From: Yersinia ruckeri ATCC 29473
GTDB lineage: Bacteria > Pseudomonadota > Gammaproteobacteria > Enterobacterales > Enterobacteriaceae
Direction of reading: 5' to 3'
Assembly (NCBI RefSeq): GCF_000754815.1
Contig: NZ_KN150747.1
Span: 3,239,328 to 3,303,327, forward strand
DNA length: 64,000 nucleotides
This document shows positions 54,905 to 64,000 of the stretch, in pieces (within the stretch, counting starts at the first letter, position 1; every line of letters starts with the position of its first letter). Position numbers and translations under genes: made by a program. The notes under the pieces were generated by a model that saw nothing but the letters and a program-made list of their open reading frames with translations, was not told where the DNA came from and did no database searches.

Positions 54905-55458
54905 TGGTTGGCTGGTTTATTATCAATCAAACGAATGGACTGTAGTGCAGCGAAAATATGTCTTTTATCGCCATCACTCAAGTTCAACTGATGGACAATA
55001 TCCATAAAACGCACCTGCTCACTATTGTCAATTTTCGCCCCAGAAGCCAACAGTGCATAAATTTCCGCAATAAGCTGCTGACTCAAGCTGGCAATTTCGG
55101 GGCGGATCTTGTCCAAGCTGCGAGGTTCCCAGCCGGTTACCGGATTCGACAACCAATCAGCCAGATAGCGATACTGAATGGCTTTGGCGGCATTGATTGA
55201 GGCAATAAAGAAGGGTTTAATCGACTGTGGATCAATGCCTTTTTTTTCCGCCTCAGCCATGACCTGTTTTAACACCTGCTCTTCCTGAGCCAAATCCTCA
55301 ATCGGTAGACGGTGAGCTGCTTTATAGCCCGCCACATCTTTCATGTAAGATAATCGCTGATCAATCAGTGAAAATACACCATTCGGTTCGGCCGCACTGG
55401 CAGTTAACATCGTCATACAACACCCTAAGAAAACACAGACACGTAATATCCCTTGCAT
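54901..55458 (-). CDS. Secreted chorismate mutase (AroQ-gamma type)
   Basis: Converts chorismate to prephenate, in the periplasm. The 185-residue protein has a signal peptide ending near LTASAAEPNG. The all-helical core shows LIDQRLSYMKDVAGYK (Arg and Lys of the active site), EEQVLKQVMAEAEKKG, and IQYRYLADW with RPEIASLSQQL. These match the AroQ-gamma class seen in Yersinia, Salmonella and Mycobacterium. Its role in the periplasm is unclear. Confidence 0.85.
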   Translation of the reverse strand: MQGILRVCVFLGCCMTMLTASAAEPNGVFSLIDQRLSYMKDVAGYKAAHRLPIEDLAQEEQVLKQVMAEAEKKGIDPQSIKPFFIASINAAKAIQYRYLADWLSNPVTGWEPRSLDKIRPEIASLSQQLIAEIYALLASGAKIDNSEQVRFMDIVHQLNLSDGDKRHIFAALQSIRLIDNKPANH

Positions 55459-55677
55459 GTTTATATTCCTGTCAGAACAAGTACCTTAATAAACGCTACG
55501 GTATCAGGACACAAACTGAAATGGCAACTTTATCCAGCGATGGAGGCGATTGGAAATAGCCGTCTGGATTCACCGGGCATTTTGCCGCATTATGTGGTGC
55601 ATTCCGAACCTAAGGTTCTGCACAATTTTCTGTTTGTCAGCGTTAATTTGCCCATCTTGTAGAGGCCATTGTTATTT

Positions 55678-56061
55678 ATGTCAGATAGCCCGGAAAAAAA
55701 CACCTTCAGTCTCTATGGCATCAAAAATTGCGACACCATTAAAAAAGCCCGCCGCTGGCTGGAAGAGAATGGTGTTGCCTATCAGTTTCACGATTATCGC
55801 GTTGATGGCTTAACCGATGCTTGTTTGCAAGATTTTATCGAACGTCTGGGTTGGGAAGTGTTGCTGAATACCCGCGGCACCACCTGGCGTAAACTGGATG
55901 AAAACCAACGCGCCGCCGTTGTGGATGCCCAAAGCGCTAAAATGCTGATGCTGGAATATCCGGCCATCATTAAACGCCCGCTACTGGAAGCGGCTAACGG
56001 CGCAATTTTGCTGGGTTTCAAACCTGAGAGCTACCAACAATTTTTTGCTGAGGTACGTTAA
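55678..56061 (+). CDS. yffB: ArsC-like protein YffB
   Basis: A 127-residue thioredoxin-fold protein of the arsenate reductase/Spx type. The motif [16 protein letters not shown] has the conserved Cys of the family. E. coli YffB resembles ArsC but no arsenate resistance role has been shown. The ATG at 55678 (MSDSPEKN) is preferred over the upstream TTG. It directly precedes dapE. Confidence 0.9.
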   Translation: MSDSPEKNTFSLYGIKNCDTIKKARRWLEENGVAYQFHDYRVDGLTDACLQDFIERLGWEVLLNTRGTTWRKLDENQRAAVVDAQSAKMLMLEYPAIIKRPLLEAANGAILLGFKPESYQQFFAEVR

Positions 56062-56062
56062 G

Positions 56063-57190
56063 ATGATCTGCCCTGTTATTGATCTGGCCCAACAGTTAAT
56101 CAGACGCCCGTCCCTTAGCCCTGAAGATGCCGGTTGCCAGGACATTATGATCCAACGGCTACAGGCGATTGGCTTTACCATCGAACCGATGAATTTTGGC
56201 GATACGCTCAATTTCTGGGCATGGCGCGGCCAGGGTGAAACCCTGGCATTTGCTGGCCATACCGATGTGGTGCCAACCGGAGATGAAAACCTGTGGACCC
56301 ATCCGCCGTTTGATCCGGTGATTCGTGACGGCCTGTTGTATGGACGTGGCGCGGCGGATATGAAAGGCTCGCTGGCCGCGATGGTCGTCGCCGCCGAGCG
56401 TTTTGTTACAGCTCACCCTGACCATAAAGGTCGCCTGGCCTTTATGATCACCTCAGATGAAGAAGCGAAAGCCATCAACGGTACGGTGAAAGTGGTCAAC
56501 GCCCTCATGGCACGCAATGAAAGGCTGGATTATTGCCTGGTCGGTGAGCCATCCAGTACCCAACACGTCGGTGATGTGGTCAAAAATGGCCGACGTGGAT
56601 CGATCACCGCCAATCTTCGTATCCACGGGATACAAGGCCACGTCGCTTATCCACATCTGGCGGATAATCCGGTGCATCGCAGCATGGCAGCGCTACAAGA
56701 ACTGGTTACGACTCAATGGGATGAAGGCAACGAATTTTTCCCTGCCACCAGCATGCAAATCGCCAATGTACAAGCGGGTACCGGCAGCAACAACGTTATT
56801 CCTGGTGAATTTTATGTTCAGTTCAATTTTCGTTTTAGCACTGAATTGACTGATATAGTTATTAAACAACGGGTTAAGGAACTGCTGGATCGGCATCAAT
56901 TAAATTACAGCATCGACTGGGTACTGTCTGGCCAACCGTTCCTGACGGCGCGTGGTGCTTTAGTGGATGCGGTAGTGAACGCCGTTGAGTTCTATAATGA
57001 AATAACGCCGCAGTTGCTCACTACCGGTGGCACCTCTGATGGACGTTTTATCGCACAAATGGGCGCACAGGTGGTTGAGCTTGGCCCGGTGAACGCCACC
57101 ATTCATAAAGTGAATGAATGTGTTAACGCCGCCGACCTGCAACTGCTCAGCCTGATGTATCAACGTATTATGGAGCAACTGATTGCATGA
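56063..57190 (+). CDS. dapE: Succinyl-diaminopimelate desuccinylase
   Basis: A lysine/peptidoglycan-pathway metallopeptidase-like enzyme (M20) that yields LL-diaminopimelate. The start at 56063 ([24 protein letters not shown] in part) gives 375 residues, the family length. Metal-site motifs are [11 protein letters not shown] (His), [10 protein letters not shown] (Asp), and [13 protein letters not shown] (Glu). Its ATG lies 1 bp after the yffB stop. The last 4 bp overlap the VanY-like gene. Confidence 0.96.
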   Translation: MICPVIDLAQQLIRRPSLSPEDAGCQDIMIQRLQAIGFTIEPMNFGDTLNFWAWRGQGETLAFAGHTDVVPTGDENLWTHPPFDPVIRDGLLYGRGAADMKGSLAAMVVAAERFVTAHPDHKGRLAFMITSDEEAKAINGTVKVVNALMARNERLDYCLVGEPSSTQHVGDVVKNGRRGSITANLRIHGIQGHVAYPHLADNPVHRSMAALQELVTTQWDEGNEFFPATSMQIANVQAGTGSNNVIPGEFYVQFNFRFSTELTDIVIKQRVKELLDRHQLNYSIDWVLSGQPFLTARGALVDAVVNAVEFYNEITPQLLTTGGTSDGRFIAQMGAQVVELGPVNATIHKVNECVNAADLQLLSLMYQRIMEQLIA

Positions 57191-57861
57191 TCTCTCCCAA
57201 GATGCTGACTGGAAAAACCGGTGATCATTTGGTGACATTAAGCGGTAATCACCGTTTACAAGCTCCTGTTGTGGCAGCATTTCTGGCGATGCAGCAGGCA
57301 GCGAAGCAGGATGGATTGGATCTTCAGCCAGCCAGTACCTTTCGAGATTTTGAACGGCAATTGGCAATCTGGAACGGTAAATTTCGCGGTGAACGGCCGG
57401 TTTTGGATCGGAACAGCCAACCGCTGGATATGACGGCACTTAACGTAGCAGAACGTTGCGAAGCGATTCTGCGCTGGTCTGCGCTTCCGGGTGCCAGCCG
57501 CCATCACTGGGGCAGTGATTTGGATGTTTACGACCCGACATTGCTGCCCGCAGGTAAAAAATTACAGTTGGAGCCGTGGGAATATGAGGCAGGCGGTTAT
57601 TTTTATCCGCTAACCCAATGGCTAACAAAGCATATGGCCGATTTTGGCTTTTATCGTCCTTTCACCGAAGATAACGGCGGTATTGCCGTAGAACCCTGGC
57701 ATTTAAGCTATCGACCACTGGCGGAACAGGCAGAGCATCTACTGACACCCGAACTGCTACTGGCAGCCTGGCAACAACAAGACGTTGCCGGAATTGAGTG
57801 GTTAGCAAGCCACTTACCTCTGGTATTCATGCGTTTTATATCCACAACCAAAGGAGTGTAG
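57187..57861 (+). CDS. M15-family D-alanyl-D-alanine carboxypeptidase (VanY-like)
   Basis: A zinc peptidase of 224 residues. The motif [14 protein letters not shown] (His and Asp ligands) near residues 100-113 and EPWHLSY (His ligand) near residue 176 are complete. There is no visible signal peptide, so it may act on muropeptides in the cytoplasm or be exported otherwise. It is coupled to dapE by an ATGA overlap; ypfN starts 2 bp after its stop. Its position links it to cell-wall metabolism. Confidence 0.85.
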   Translation: MISPKMLTGKTGDHLVTLSGNHRLQAPVVAAFLAMQQAAKQDGLDLQPASTFRDFERQLAIWNGKFRGERPVLDRNSQPLDMTALNVAERCEAILRWSALPGASRHHWGSDLDVYDPTLLPAGKKLQLEPWEYEAGGYFYPLTQWLTKHMADFGFYRPFTEDNGGIAVEPWHLSYRPLAEQAEHLLTPELLLAAWQQQDVAGIEWLASHLPLVFMRFISTTKGV

Positions 57862-57863
57862 CT

Positions 57864-58055
57864 ATGCAATGGTTAGCAGATTACTGGTGGATTATACTGA
57901 TCCTGTTGTTAGGGATTATTCTTAATGGTATCAAAGAGCTACGCCGTCTCGATCACAAAAAGTTTTTGAGCAATAAACCGGAGATACCGCCTCATCGCGA
58001 CAATAATGCCCAATGGGATGACGATGATAGTTGGCCGGACAACAAGAAAAAGTAA
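57864..58055 (+). CDS. ypfN: Small membrane protein YpfN (UPF0370)
   Basis: A 63-residue protein with an N-terminal membrane segment ([19 protein letters not shown], residues 5-23) and a basic then acidic C-terminal tail ending in [12 protein letters not shown]. It matches YpfN, which follows dapE in E. coli. Shine-Dalgarno AAGGAG precedes the ATG. The function is unknown. Confidence 0.88.
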   Translation: MQWLADYWWIILILLLGIILNGIKELRRLDHKKFLSNKPEIPPHRDNNAQWDDDDSWPDNKKK

Positions 58056-58157
58056 CAAAAATACGAACTAAATAGCCAATCCAGGCATCGTATTCTTCGC
58101 ATATCAAAAGGGCAAAGACCGAGTTATCGCACCTTTGCCCTGCTTTGTTATCGGTAT

Positions 58158-58847
58158 TTAACGAAACGCAACCCGCTCACCGCGTTGGCCTGACAGCGCC
58201 TCATCCCAATAATGTTGCGGAATATAGTAACGCAGGCGTTCTAATGCATATTCCCTCATACTCTGATTAATCGCATGGCCATTATCCGCTGCCAGATCCA
58301 ATGTTACATCTGAGCCTAACGCAGCCAAACGGCTCGCTGCCGCTTTACTGTGTTCGACGCTGATAACGCCATCGTCTTCGCCGTGAATTAAATGAATCAC
58401 CGTCTCTTTTAGCGGCTGCTCAGGCAAGGTGGCAAAGCGCCCACTAAACGCAATCACCCGCCCGGCAAGCTGAGGCTCAGCCTTGACCGCTTCGAGGGAC
58501 ATAATCGCCCCCTGAGAGAAACCGACCAAGGCGGTTGCCTGTGCACCCAAACCGCTTTGTTGTTGCCAATGGCGTACCACGGCGACAAAAGTCGGCATCA
58601 CTTCATCAATACGGGACTGGCGATTCTCTTCCTTCACGCCTTGCACGGAAAACCACTGTCGTCCGCCAGCCGAGCCGCAGGCAAAAGGACCACCGATGCT
58701 GACGACCAACGCCTGCGAGAATTCTTTGGCAAAATAGCGAGCGATCTGCCCCATATTGACCGGATTATCTCCTACACCATGAAAGAGCAAAATCAACTGT
58801 TCAGCCGGTGTCACGGGGCTTTGTACAACGAAATGCTCATGTTTCAT
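58158..58847 (-). CDS. ypfH: Esterase YpfH
   Basis: An alpha/beta hydrolase (phospholipase/carboxylesterase type). The start at 58847 (MKHEHFVVQSPVTPAEQLI) with GGAA upstream gives 229 residues; the longer TTG-started frame is less likely. The nucleophile motif is GFSQGAIMS near residue 110, with Asp (HGEDDGVI) and His (DNGHAINQ) completing the triad. E. coli YpfH has esterase activity; the natural substrate is unknown. Confidence 0.9.
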   Translation of the reverse strand: MKHEHFVVQSPVTPAEQLILLFHGVGDNPVNMGQIARYFAKEFSQALVVSIGGPFACGSAGGRQWFSVQGVKEENRQSRIDEVMPTFVAVVRHWQQQSGLGAQATALVGFSQGAIMSLEAVKAEPQLAGRVIAFSGRFATLPEQPLKETVIHLIHGEDDGVISVEHSKAAASRLAALGSDVTLDLAADNGHAINQSMREYALERLRYYIPQHYWDEALSGQRGERVAFR

Positions 58848-59016
58848 AAGATATTCCTTCAATTCAATACGTTTATCTATTGATACAAACCTGGCTCATG
58901 CACCCACATTCAGGTGACTATAACAATAACTATACGCCGCTGATTACTGATGAATATCGGGTTTTCTTGAATGAGTTATTCCATTTTTTTGGCATGAAGA
59001 TAATTTATTACCCTCA

Positions 59017-61092
59017 CTACACTGATGTCCCTTCGACCCTCTCCCGCCACCGGCAGGTCATTTCTGCATCTAATGCCTTCATCGCCTGTGCCGTTTCCTC
59101 CCGCCAGCAGGCAACCAGGGCTTTTCGACCGCTAAGTTGCAGGCGCTGACAAACCTCAGCAAGTGATAAATCATCTTGTAGATGGTACCGAAGTGCGGGA
59201 AGTGGTAGAGAACTTTGCAGTAATAAACGGTTCAGCGCCGCGGTACTGGCCTCTATCGAGCGGAAAGCAAAGGCAAAACCAGCCAGTTCCTGCCAATCAT
59301 CGTCATTGAGCGCCGTATCACTGTGGTCGGGGATAGGTAGCCTTAAATCTATTTTTGGCCGTAACCAGCGCCAGTCACGAGCCAACTGCCGTGAAGCGGC
59401 CTGACACAAAGCCATCGCGGCGGATGTCAATGGCAAGATGCCCATCGCGGCATAGCAGCCGCTGCTGGCTTCTTTGTGGCTCCCCATCCGCACCAGTTCA
59501 AAGTCGCAAGCCTGCCAGAAGCGCCATAATTCCTCGGTAAAACCAAAGCTCACAGACAGAAAATCCACGCCTTGCTCCGCTGCTCGGCGAGTTTCTGCCT
59601 CGATCATTTGCTGCGCGATTCCCTGACGTCGCCATTCAGCAGCAATAGCGACCCGACTGATACGGCGAGAACGTAATGTCGGTGCCTGCCATTGTCCACC
59701 GTGCGCCGCCAATGATTGTGCCACCAGACTGCCTCGAGGTCGGCGTCGACCAGCCCATACCGCCCAGGCCAATGCGGGTTCTAACCCACCTTCGTCGACC
59801 AACCACAACGCACCTATGACCCGATTGACACAACTTACCGGGTTTACACAACTTACTGGGTTTACACAACAGGCGGCGGAAAAGCCCATGCCCGGCGCAT
59901 CCATTAAACGGCGTAAATCCAGCGGAGAAGTGCGGTAATGCGCGCTGCACAGCAAGCCATAATACTCGCTGAGCAAATCAGGATCAGCCAACCAATCACG
60001 CTGCTGGCAATGGCGGATGGTTAACGGCCCGCTGATATTCGTCAGGATAGGATCGTTAAACAATAACGCCGCATCCAGCCAGTACTCCAACGGATCGCCA
60101 CTGGCCCAGCGCATCGGCTCGGTTAATGCCAATCCCCGCCAACGGGGAAGAGAAGCACAGAATTTTAATAGGAACCCACGGCCAGTGCCTTCGTAACCCT
60201 GCACGGTGCTGACCAGTAATGTCCGTGGAAAATAAGCCAGTAACGCCAATAACTGTGGGGTGGGTATGGCGGCAGCTTCATCGACAATTAACCAATCAAC
60301 ATCGTTTATCGCTTGGGTTTCAAGATGTTGAAGCAGTGCATCCGGTGCCCAGAAAATGGCCTTTTGATCCGATGATTGGCTTAGTATTTCGGTAGCCGAT
60401 TTACCTGGCCCGGTTATCCAGCAACTGCCGGGCCAGCGTTTAACCAGCATTCCCGCCAGCGTGGATTTGCCTCGCCCACGCGGCGCGGTCACCACCCAAA
60501 CACCGGCGTCAGAACCCAGTAATTCGTTCAGAATGGCCTGCTGCTCAGCCGTAGGTTCACCCGTAGGCGGCAGCCAGAGACTGCGCGGTGGAAATGATGG
60601 CCAGTGGAGTGGTTGATTTTCCCGCCACACCACCACCTCATTATCCGCCAATAGATGCCGTTGGAGATGTTGAATAAAATTCGGTGTTGCAATCGGTTGT
60701 GGCTGTTCGCTCCAACGCAAACTGTCCCGATCAGGCTGTAGCGGCCAACACTCCCATTTGGGTACCCGGATAACCAACCAACTCCCCGCCTGCAAGCAAC
60801 CCGCCAGAATCGCCAACGCTTCGATATTCAGTTCCTGAGTCGCATCAAAAAAACCGTGTAAGCGCTCTTGCCCCAGCAAGGTTTTCGCCGCAGAGAATGG
60901 AATAACTTCGGCCGCTGCCGGACTACTATCGCCTAGCCACAGGCCGCAGCCAAGAAGCGAGTAGATTGCCGACGCCTGCTGTTGGCTCCACTCGCTGCTA
61001 CCGCTCAACACCAGTAAACGACGAATACCTTGCTGGGCCATCAGCGGTTGGAGTGCGGCCAAAGGTTGAAGTGCAGCAAGTGGTTGAATCAC
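59017..61092 (-). CDS. tmcA: tRNA(Met) cytidine acetyltransferase
   Basis: Forms N4-acetylcytidine at the wobble position of elongator tRNA-Met, using acetyl-CoA and ATP. The 691-residue protein contains Walker [10 protein letters not shown], the DEAH-like [11 protein letters not shown], and a GNAT domain [22 protein letters not shown] (in part). It is about 20 residues longer than E. coli TmcA, partly because of two in-frame 18-bp tandem repeats (PLAALQ units at the N terminus; CVNPVS units near residue 420). It is followed by the DUF441 gene upstream on the same strand. Confidence 0.94.
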   Translation of the reverse strand: MIQPLAALQPLAALQPLMAQQGIRRLLVLSGSSEWSQQQASAIYSLLGCGLWLGDSSPAAAEVIPFSAAKTLLGQERLHGFFDATQELNIEALAILAGCLQAGSWLVIRVPKWECWPLQPDRDSLRWSEQPQPIATPNFIQHLQRHLLADNEVVVWRENQPLHWPSFPPRSLWLPPTGEPTAEQQAILNELLGSDAGVWVVTAPRGRGKSTLAGMLVKRWPGSCWITGPGKSATEILSQSSDQKAIFWAPDALLQHLETQAINDVDWLIVDEAAAIPTPQLLALLAYFPRTLLVSTVQGYEGTGRGFLLKFCASLPRWRGLALTEPMRWASGDPLEYWLDAALLFNDPILTNISGPLTIRHCQQRDWLADPDLLSEYYGLLCSAHYRTSPLDLRRLMDAPGMGFSAACCVNPVSCVNPVSCVNRVIGALWLVDEGGLEPALAWAVWAGRRRPRGSLVAQSLAAHGGQWQAPTLRSRRISRVAIAAEWRRQGIAQQMIEAETRRAAEQGVDFLSVSFGFTEELWRFWQACDFELVRMGSHKEASSGCYAAMGILPLTSAAMALCQAASRQLARDWRWLRPKIDLRLPIPDHSDTALNDDDWQELAGFAFAFRSIEASTAALNRLLLQSSLPLPALRYHLQDDLSLAEVCQRLQLSGRKALVACWREETAQAMKALDAEMTCRWRERVEGTSV
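59828..59870. repeat. 18-bp tandem repeat inside tmcA
   Basis: Two copies of an 18-bp unit (ACACAACTTACYGGGTTT) plus a partial third, encoding CVNPVS repeats in frame. It is a small length-variable spot in a loop of the enzyme. Confidence 0.8.
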
Positions 61093-61093
61093 G

Positions 61094-61546
61094 TTATTGC
61101 TTACCGATAATTAAAGACAGTAAACCGGCCGCAATCAGTGGGCCAACCGGCACCCCTTTAAACAACGCAACCCCCAGTACCGTCCCAACCAGTAAACCAG
61201 CAACAACCGAAGGCTGGTGCGTCATCAGGGATACACCACGGCCACCCAGCCACGAAACCCCGATGCCGACGGCGATCGCCAGCAGCGATTTCCATTGAAC
61301 AAAGGAATGTAACACTTCGCTGGCACTGATCTTCCCGCTGGCTATCGGCGCCATCACACCAATAGTCAAAATCAATATACCGATGGTTAAACCGTATTTT
61401 TCCACTAGCGGAAAATACTGACTCAATGGCGTAATGCGGATGGCAAGCAACGTCAGTATCGCCAACGTTACCGTCATATTGTGACTGATGATGCCCAACG
61501 CAGCCAATCCCAGCAGGATCAGCAATGTAGGATCGAGAGTAGCCAT
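61094..61546 (-). CDS. DUF441 membrane protein (YeaL family)
   Basis: A 150-residue inner-membrane protein (start [18 protein letters not shown] at 61546) with four to five hydrophobic segments and the glycine-rich [21 protein letters not shown] typical of DUF441. It lies immediately upstream of tmcA on the same strand (1 bp gap), so the two are cotranscribed. The function is unknown. Confidence 0.88.
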   Translation of the reverse strand: MATLDPTLLILLGLAALGIISHNMTVTLAILTLLAIRITPLSQYFPLVEKYGLTIGILILTIGVMAPIASGKISASEVLHSFVQWKSLLAIAVGIGVSWLGGRGVSLMTHQPSVVAGLLVGTVLGVALFKGVPVGPLIAAGLLSLIIGKQ

Positions 61547-61950
61547 GGTAATCCCTGCCTTAGTGGTCAAAAAAATAAAATGATAAAAAAACAAATGCCG
61601 GTCGCAAAAGCCCCGGCAAGAATCGAAAGATTATACTGCAACCGCGATCGCGATGGGCTTTATCGGCTGGCAAAGGTGTTACTGCGGTTCGGTTCGGCTC
61701 ACCGCCGCCCGATGCGTTTCCACAACGATGCTTAACATTGTCACTTTCTCGACGACCTTGCCAGCACATAGATTTATGCCAGAACAGGCTTTTCACTTAT
61801 CGTAGAAAATCACATTGATGAATACCATTAAAAATAGTGTCAGAAGAGATAATTGGCAGGATTCAAATCAAATATTAAATAATAGGGGGGAGATACGGGT
61901 GATCTCCCCCTGCTGTTTAGCATCTCAATACAACGTAATCGATTGCGCGG
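61547..61950. other. Gene-free interval between the DUF441 gene and purC
   Basis: Apart from the purC terminator, this 400-bp stretch shows no convincing gene. A GGCAAAGG ... CCGCCG GC-rich patch near 61660-61720 may form weak hairpins. The promoter of the DUF441-tmcA unit is expected near 61560-61620. Confidence 0.5.
61884..61912 (-). terminator. Terminator of purC
   Basis: Stem GGGGGAGAT / ATCTCCCCC on the minus strand with a 7-8 nt loop, followed by TATTATTT, 40 bp after the purC stop. Confidence 0.8.
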
Positions 61951-62664
61951 TTAGTCTAATTTAACACCGATACGGTGTGCAACAGCCTCGTAAGCTTCAA
62001 TCAAACCACCCAAACCTTGACGATAACGATCTTTGTCCATCTTGTTCAGCGTTTCCTTATCCCACAGACGGCTACCATCAGGAGAAAATTCATCGCCCAA
62101 CACCACTTCACCATTGAACAAACCGAACTCAAGTTTGAAGTCCACCAGAATCAGGCCAGCGTCATCAAAAATTTTACTCAGTACGTCGTTGGCTTTGTAG
62201 CTCAGTTCTTTCATGCGCGCCAAATGGGTTTCGCTGGCCCAGCCAAAGGTTTTGCAATAGGACTCGTTGATCATTGGGTCATGCATGGCATCATTTTTCA
62301 AAAACAAATCGAACAATGGCGGATTCAGCACCAGACCTTCTTCGATACCCAGACGCTTGACCAGAGAACCGGCTGCACGGTTACGAATCACGCATTCCAC
62401 GGGAATCATATCCAGTTTTTTCACCAACACTTCGGTATCAGAAAGCAGGCGTTCCATTTGAGTTGGGATACCAGCTTCTTCCAGTTTGGTCATAATAAAA
62501 TGGTTAAACTTGTTGTTCACCATACCCTTACGATCAAACTGCTCAATGCGCTGACCATCCAGTGCTGACGTATCGTTACGGAACTCCAACACCAACAGGT
62601 CAGGATTTTCGGTGGTGTAGACGGTTTTAGCCTTTCCACGATACAACTCAGCTAGCTTTTGCAT
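61951..62664 (-). CDS. purC: SAICAR synthetase
   Basis: Ligates CAIR and aspartate in purine synthesis. The start at 62664 ([18 protein letters not shown]) gives 237 residues, the family size. Motifs: [24 protein letters not shown] (PRPP-like phosphate contacts) and [28 protein letters not shown] in part. It is separated from bamC by 150 bp; the order dapA-bamC-purC matches E. coli. Confidence 0.97.
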   Translation of the reverse strand: MQKLAELYRGKAKTVYTTENPDLLVLEFRNDTSALDGQRIEQFDRKGMVNNKFNHFIMTKLEEAGIPTQMERLLSDTEVLVKKLDMIPVECVIRNRAAGSLVKRLGIEEGLVLNPPLFDLFLKNDAMHDPMINESYCKTFGWASETHLARMKELSYKANDVLSKIFDDAGLILVDFKLEFGLFNGEVVLGDEFSPDGSRLWDKETLNKMDKDRYRQGLGGLIEAYEAVAHRIGVKLD

Positions 62665-62792
62665 CTTATTACTCCAATGTATGTGACAATTTTTGATAGA
62701 AAGTGACGATGTTGACAAAAATGGATGTGAACAAAAGGGTCGCAAACCATCACCTCAATGCCACCCTTTTCCATATAAAAAGCACCATGACA

Positions 62793-62812
62793 AAAGGGGC
62801 CGAAGCCCCTTT
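62793..62812 (-). terminator. Terminator of dapA-bamC
   Basis: An 8-bp stem AAAGGGGC / GCCCCTTT around a CGAA (TTCG on the minus strand) loop, directly after the bamC stop. Confidence 0.85.
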
Positions 62813-62814
62813 AT

Positions 62815-63864
62815 TTAGTTTGCGCTCGTCTGGCTGAACGCGGCCTGTAACACTGCCACCAGTGCGTCATTTTGCGACTGGGTCAATGTGTGTCCTTTCG
62901 GATCAATGAACTGCATGCTGCTGCGGTTATCAAGATCGCCGACCTGAAGTTTGTAATCGCCTTCCTTCAGCTCAGGATCTTTCGCACCCAACGCATCCCA
63001 GCTATTGCTGCTCATCGATTTGTAGGTCACGGCCACGGTACCCTGCGGACGGCTACGGTCGGTCACTTTCATGCCCATTTTTTCCAGCGCAGCGGGCAGA
63101 CGTTCCCACAGTGTGGCATAAGGTGCGCGCACGATAAGGTTCGGCAAGCCGGTATCATCGCTGCCACTTTGAACATCCAGAGAACCCACTTTACGTGCGG
63201 CCTGATTGTTTTCGCTGTCAGTACGGATTTTATCCAGACCGTAGATGATGGTGTTCAGCATCGCACCGTTATAACGCTGAATAGCGCTGTATTCAGTGAC
63301 GGGTTTACCTGCCTGTTGCAGCTCCAGTGATTTCACCACTAATGCCAGTTGGTAACCCTGTTCGATAACGCTAACCTGATAACGACCTTCGAACTGAACG
63401 TCTTCATCAGCACGGCTCCACTTGATCCAATCGGTCGTCAGCGTTTGATTGGCATCTTGGCGGCTGGCAATCGGCAGGTTTTTCTCTTGGATCACGCGGG
63501 TAACCTGAGTCCACAAGTTACGGTTCTGCGGGCTGCTTTCTAACAATAGCTTGCTGGTATCGCTAGTATATTCCGTACGTGAACCGCTCAACAGAGCCAG
63601 AGGTTGTACCGGAGGACGGATGTCCAAGGCTTTACCAACGCTGCCGTTGGTCTTCACATCACGAATATCAAAATCACCGTTTTGCAACGGCAGGATCATA
63701 CCAGCTGGCGCGTTAAGCGGCTTCAGCGCCGGCGCGTCGAGATAGGATTCATCTCCGCTCACCTGACGTTTATAGCGTTGATCCGTTGAACAGGCTGCCA
63801 GCAGCATGACCAGCGAAATACCCACAACCTTTGCCACCATCGACTTTTGCAATGATATTGCCAT
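62815..63864 (-). CDS. bamC: Outer-membrane assembly lipoprotein BamC
   Basis: A lipoprotein of the BAM complex that inserts beta-barrel proteins. The start at 63864 ([18 protein letters not shown]) gives 349 residues with lipobox LLAAC. The long unstructured N-terminal part (about 25-100) that contacts BamD is followed by two helix-grip domains. It lies downstream of dapA on the same strand, 16 bp apart, as in E. coli. Confidence 0.95.
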   Translation of the reverse strand: MAISLQKSMVAKVVGISLVMLLAACSTDQRYKRQVSGDESYLDAPALKPLNAPAGMILPLQNGDFDIRDVKTNGSVGKALDIRPPVQPLALLSGSRTEYTSDTSKLLLESSPQNRNLWTQVTRVIQEKNLPIASRQDANQTLTTDWIKWSRADEDVQFEGRYQVSVIEQGYQLALVVKSLELQQAGKPVTEYSAIQRYNGAMLNTIIYGLDKIRTDSENNQAARKVGSLDVQSGSDDTGLPNLIVRAPYATLWERLPAALEKMGMKVTDRSRPQGTVAVTYKSMSSNSWDALGAKDPELKEGDYKLQVGDLDNRSSMQFIDPKGHTLTQSQNDALVAVLQAAFSQTSAN

Positions 63865-63880
63865 CAAATTTCCCTAAGAG

Positions 63881-64000
63881 TTACAGCAAACCGGCGCTTT
63901 TCAACGCTTTTTCCACTACCAGTTTGGCAGGGTCAGTCAGCGGCGTCATTGGCAGACGCATAGCGTCATTTGCCATCAACCCCAGCGCCTTACAGGCCCA
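63881..64000 (-). CDS. dapA: 4-hydroxy-tetrahydrodipicolinate synthase, 3' end (partial)
   Basis: Only the last 39 codons are in the window: [18 protein letters not shown], then [21 protein letters not shown] and stop. This matches the C terminus of enterobacterial DapA, the first enzyme of the lysine branch. The rest of the gene lies beyond the right edge. Confidence 0.93.
   Translation of the reverse strand, partial: WACKALGLMANDAMRLPMTPLTDPAKLVVEKALKSAGLL

Noticed and set aside
61560-61796. 78-residue minus-strand ORF before the DUF441 gene
   Set aside because: Composition is Cys/Arg/His-rich with no similarity to a family and no ribosome binding site; likely random.

Overview
The window reads as a chromosomal segment of a Yersinia-like member of the Enterobacterales. 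The core gene order follows the E. coli gltX-cysK-ptsHI-crr-cysM-cysAWUP segment and the acrD-ypfM-yffB-dapE-ypfN-ypfH-tmcA-DUF441-purC-bamC-dapA segment. A nan (sialic acid) cluster with an RpiR-type regulator, a periplasmic chorismate mutase and structured intergenic repeats fit Yersinia better than Escherichia. The species is not determined.

Layout. 1-2.4 kb: two tRNA-Val genes, gltX and two tRNA-Ala genes. 2.4-17 kb: a nucleotidyltransferase-like gene, a FlxA-like gene, ypeB, ligA, zipA, cysZ, cysK, ptsH-ptsI-crr, cysM and the sulfate/thiosulfate transporter cysP-T-W-A. 17-23.5 kb: nanT, an rpiR-type nanR, nanQ and nanK on the minus strand and nanE-nanA on the plus strand, with candidate shared operators. 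23.5-26.1 kb: yfeX, yfeY and a ygiW-like gene. 26.17-38.96 kb: an AT-rich 12.6-kb island in ypeA. 38.8-48.7 kb: ypeA, hemF, yaiI-like, maeB, nudK and napFDABC. 49-64 kb: narP, acrD, ypfM, a TPR gene, chorismate mutase, yffB, dapE, a VanY-like gene, ypfN, ypfH, tmcA, a DUF441 gene, purC, bamC and the 3' end of dapA.

The island is the most interesting part. It lies between identical 183-bp direct repeats of the ypeA 3' end, and its tyrosine integrase is decayed (ATA where the start codon is expected, plus a frameshift). Inside are at least three defence-like modules. (a) A tightly coupled operon of an HTH regulator, an AbiEii-like nucleotidyltransferase and a PP2C-fold protein, with a 30-bp palindrome over its promoter. 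(b) A 4.1-kb element with 25-bp terminal inverted repeats that splits a higA-like antitoxin gene; it carries a PD-(D/E)XK-like protein and an Ec67-like retron (RT-TOPRIM fusion plus an msr-msd RNA with 14-bp a1/a2 repeats), but no recognisable transposase. (c) A GNAT / ImmA-IrrE / beta-family operon that converges on, and overlaps, a sce7726-like nuclease gene.

Core functions fit together in the usual way: cysteine synthesis (cysZ, cysK, cysM, cysPTWA), sugar PTS (ptsHI-crr), sialate catabolism (nan), periplasmic nitrate reduction under a NarP-type regulator (nap, narP) and lysine synthesis (dapE, dapA). All functions are assigned by reading motifs and gene order; no database search was run.
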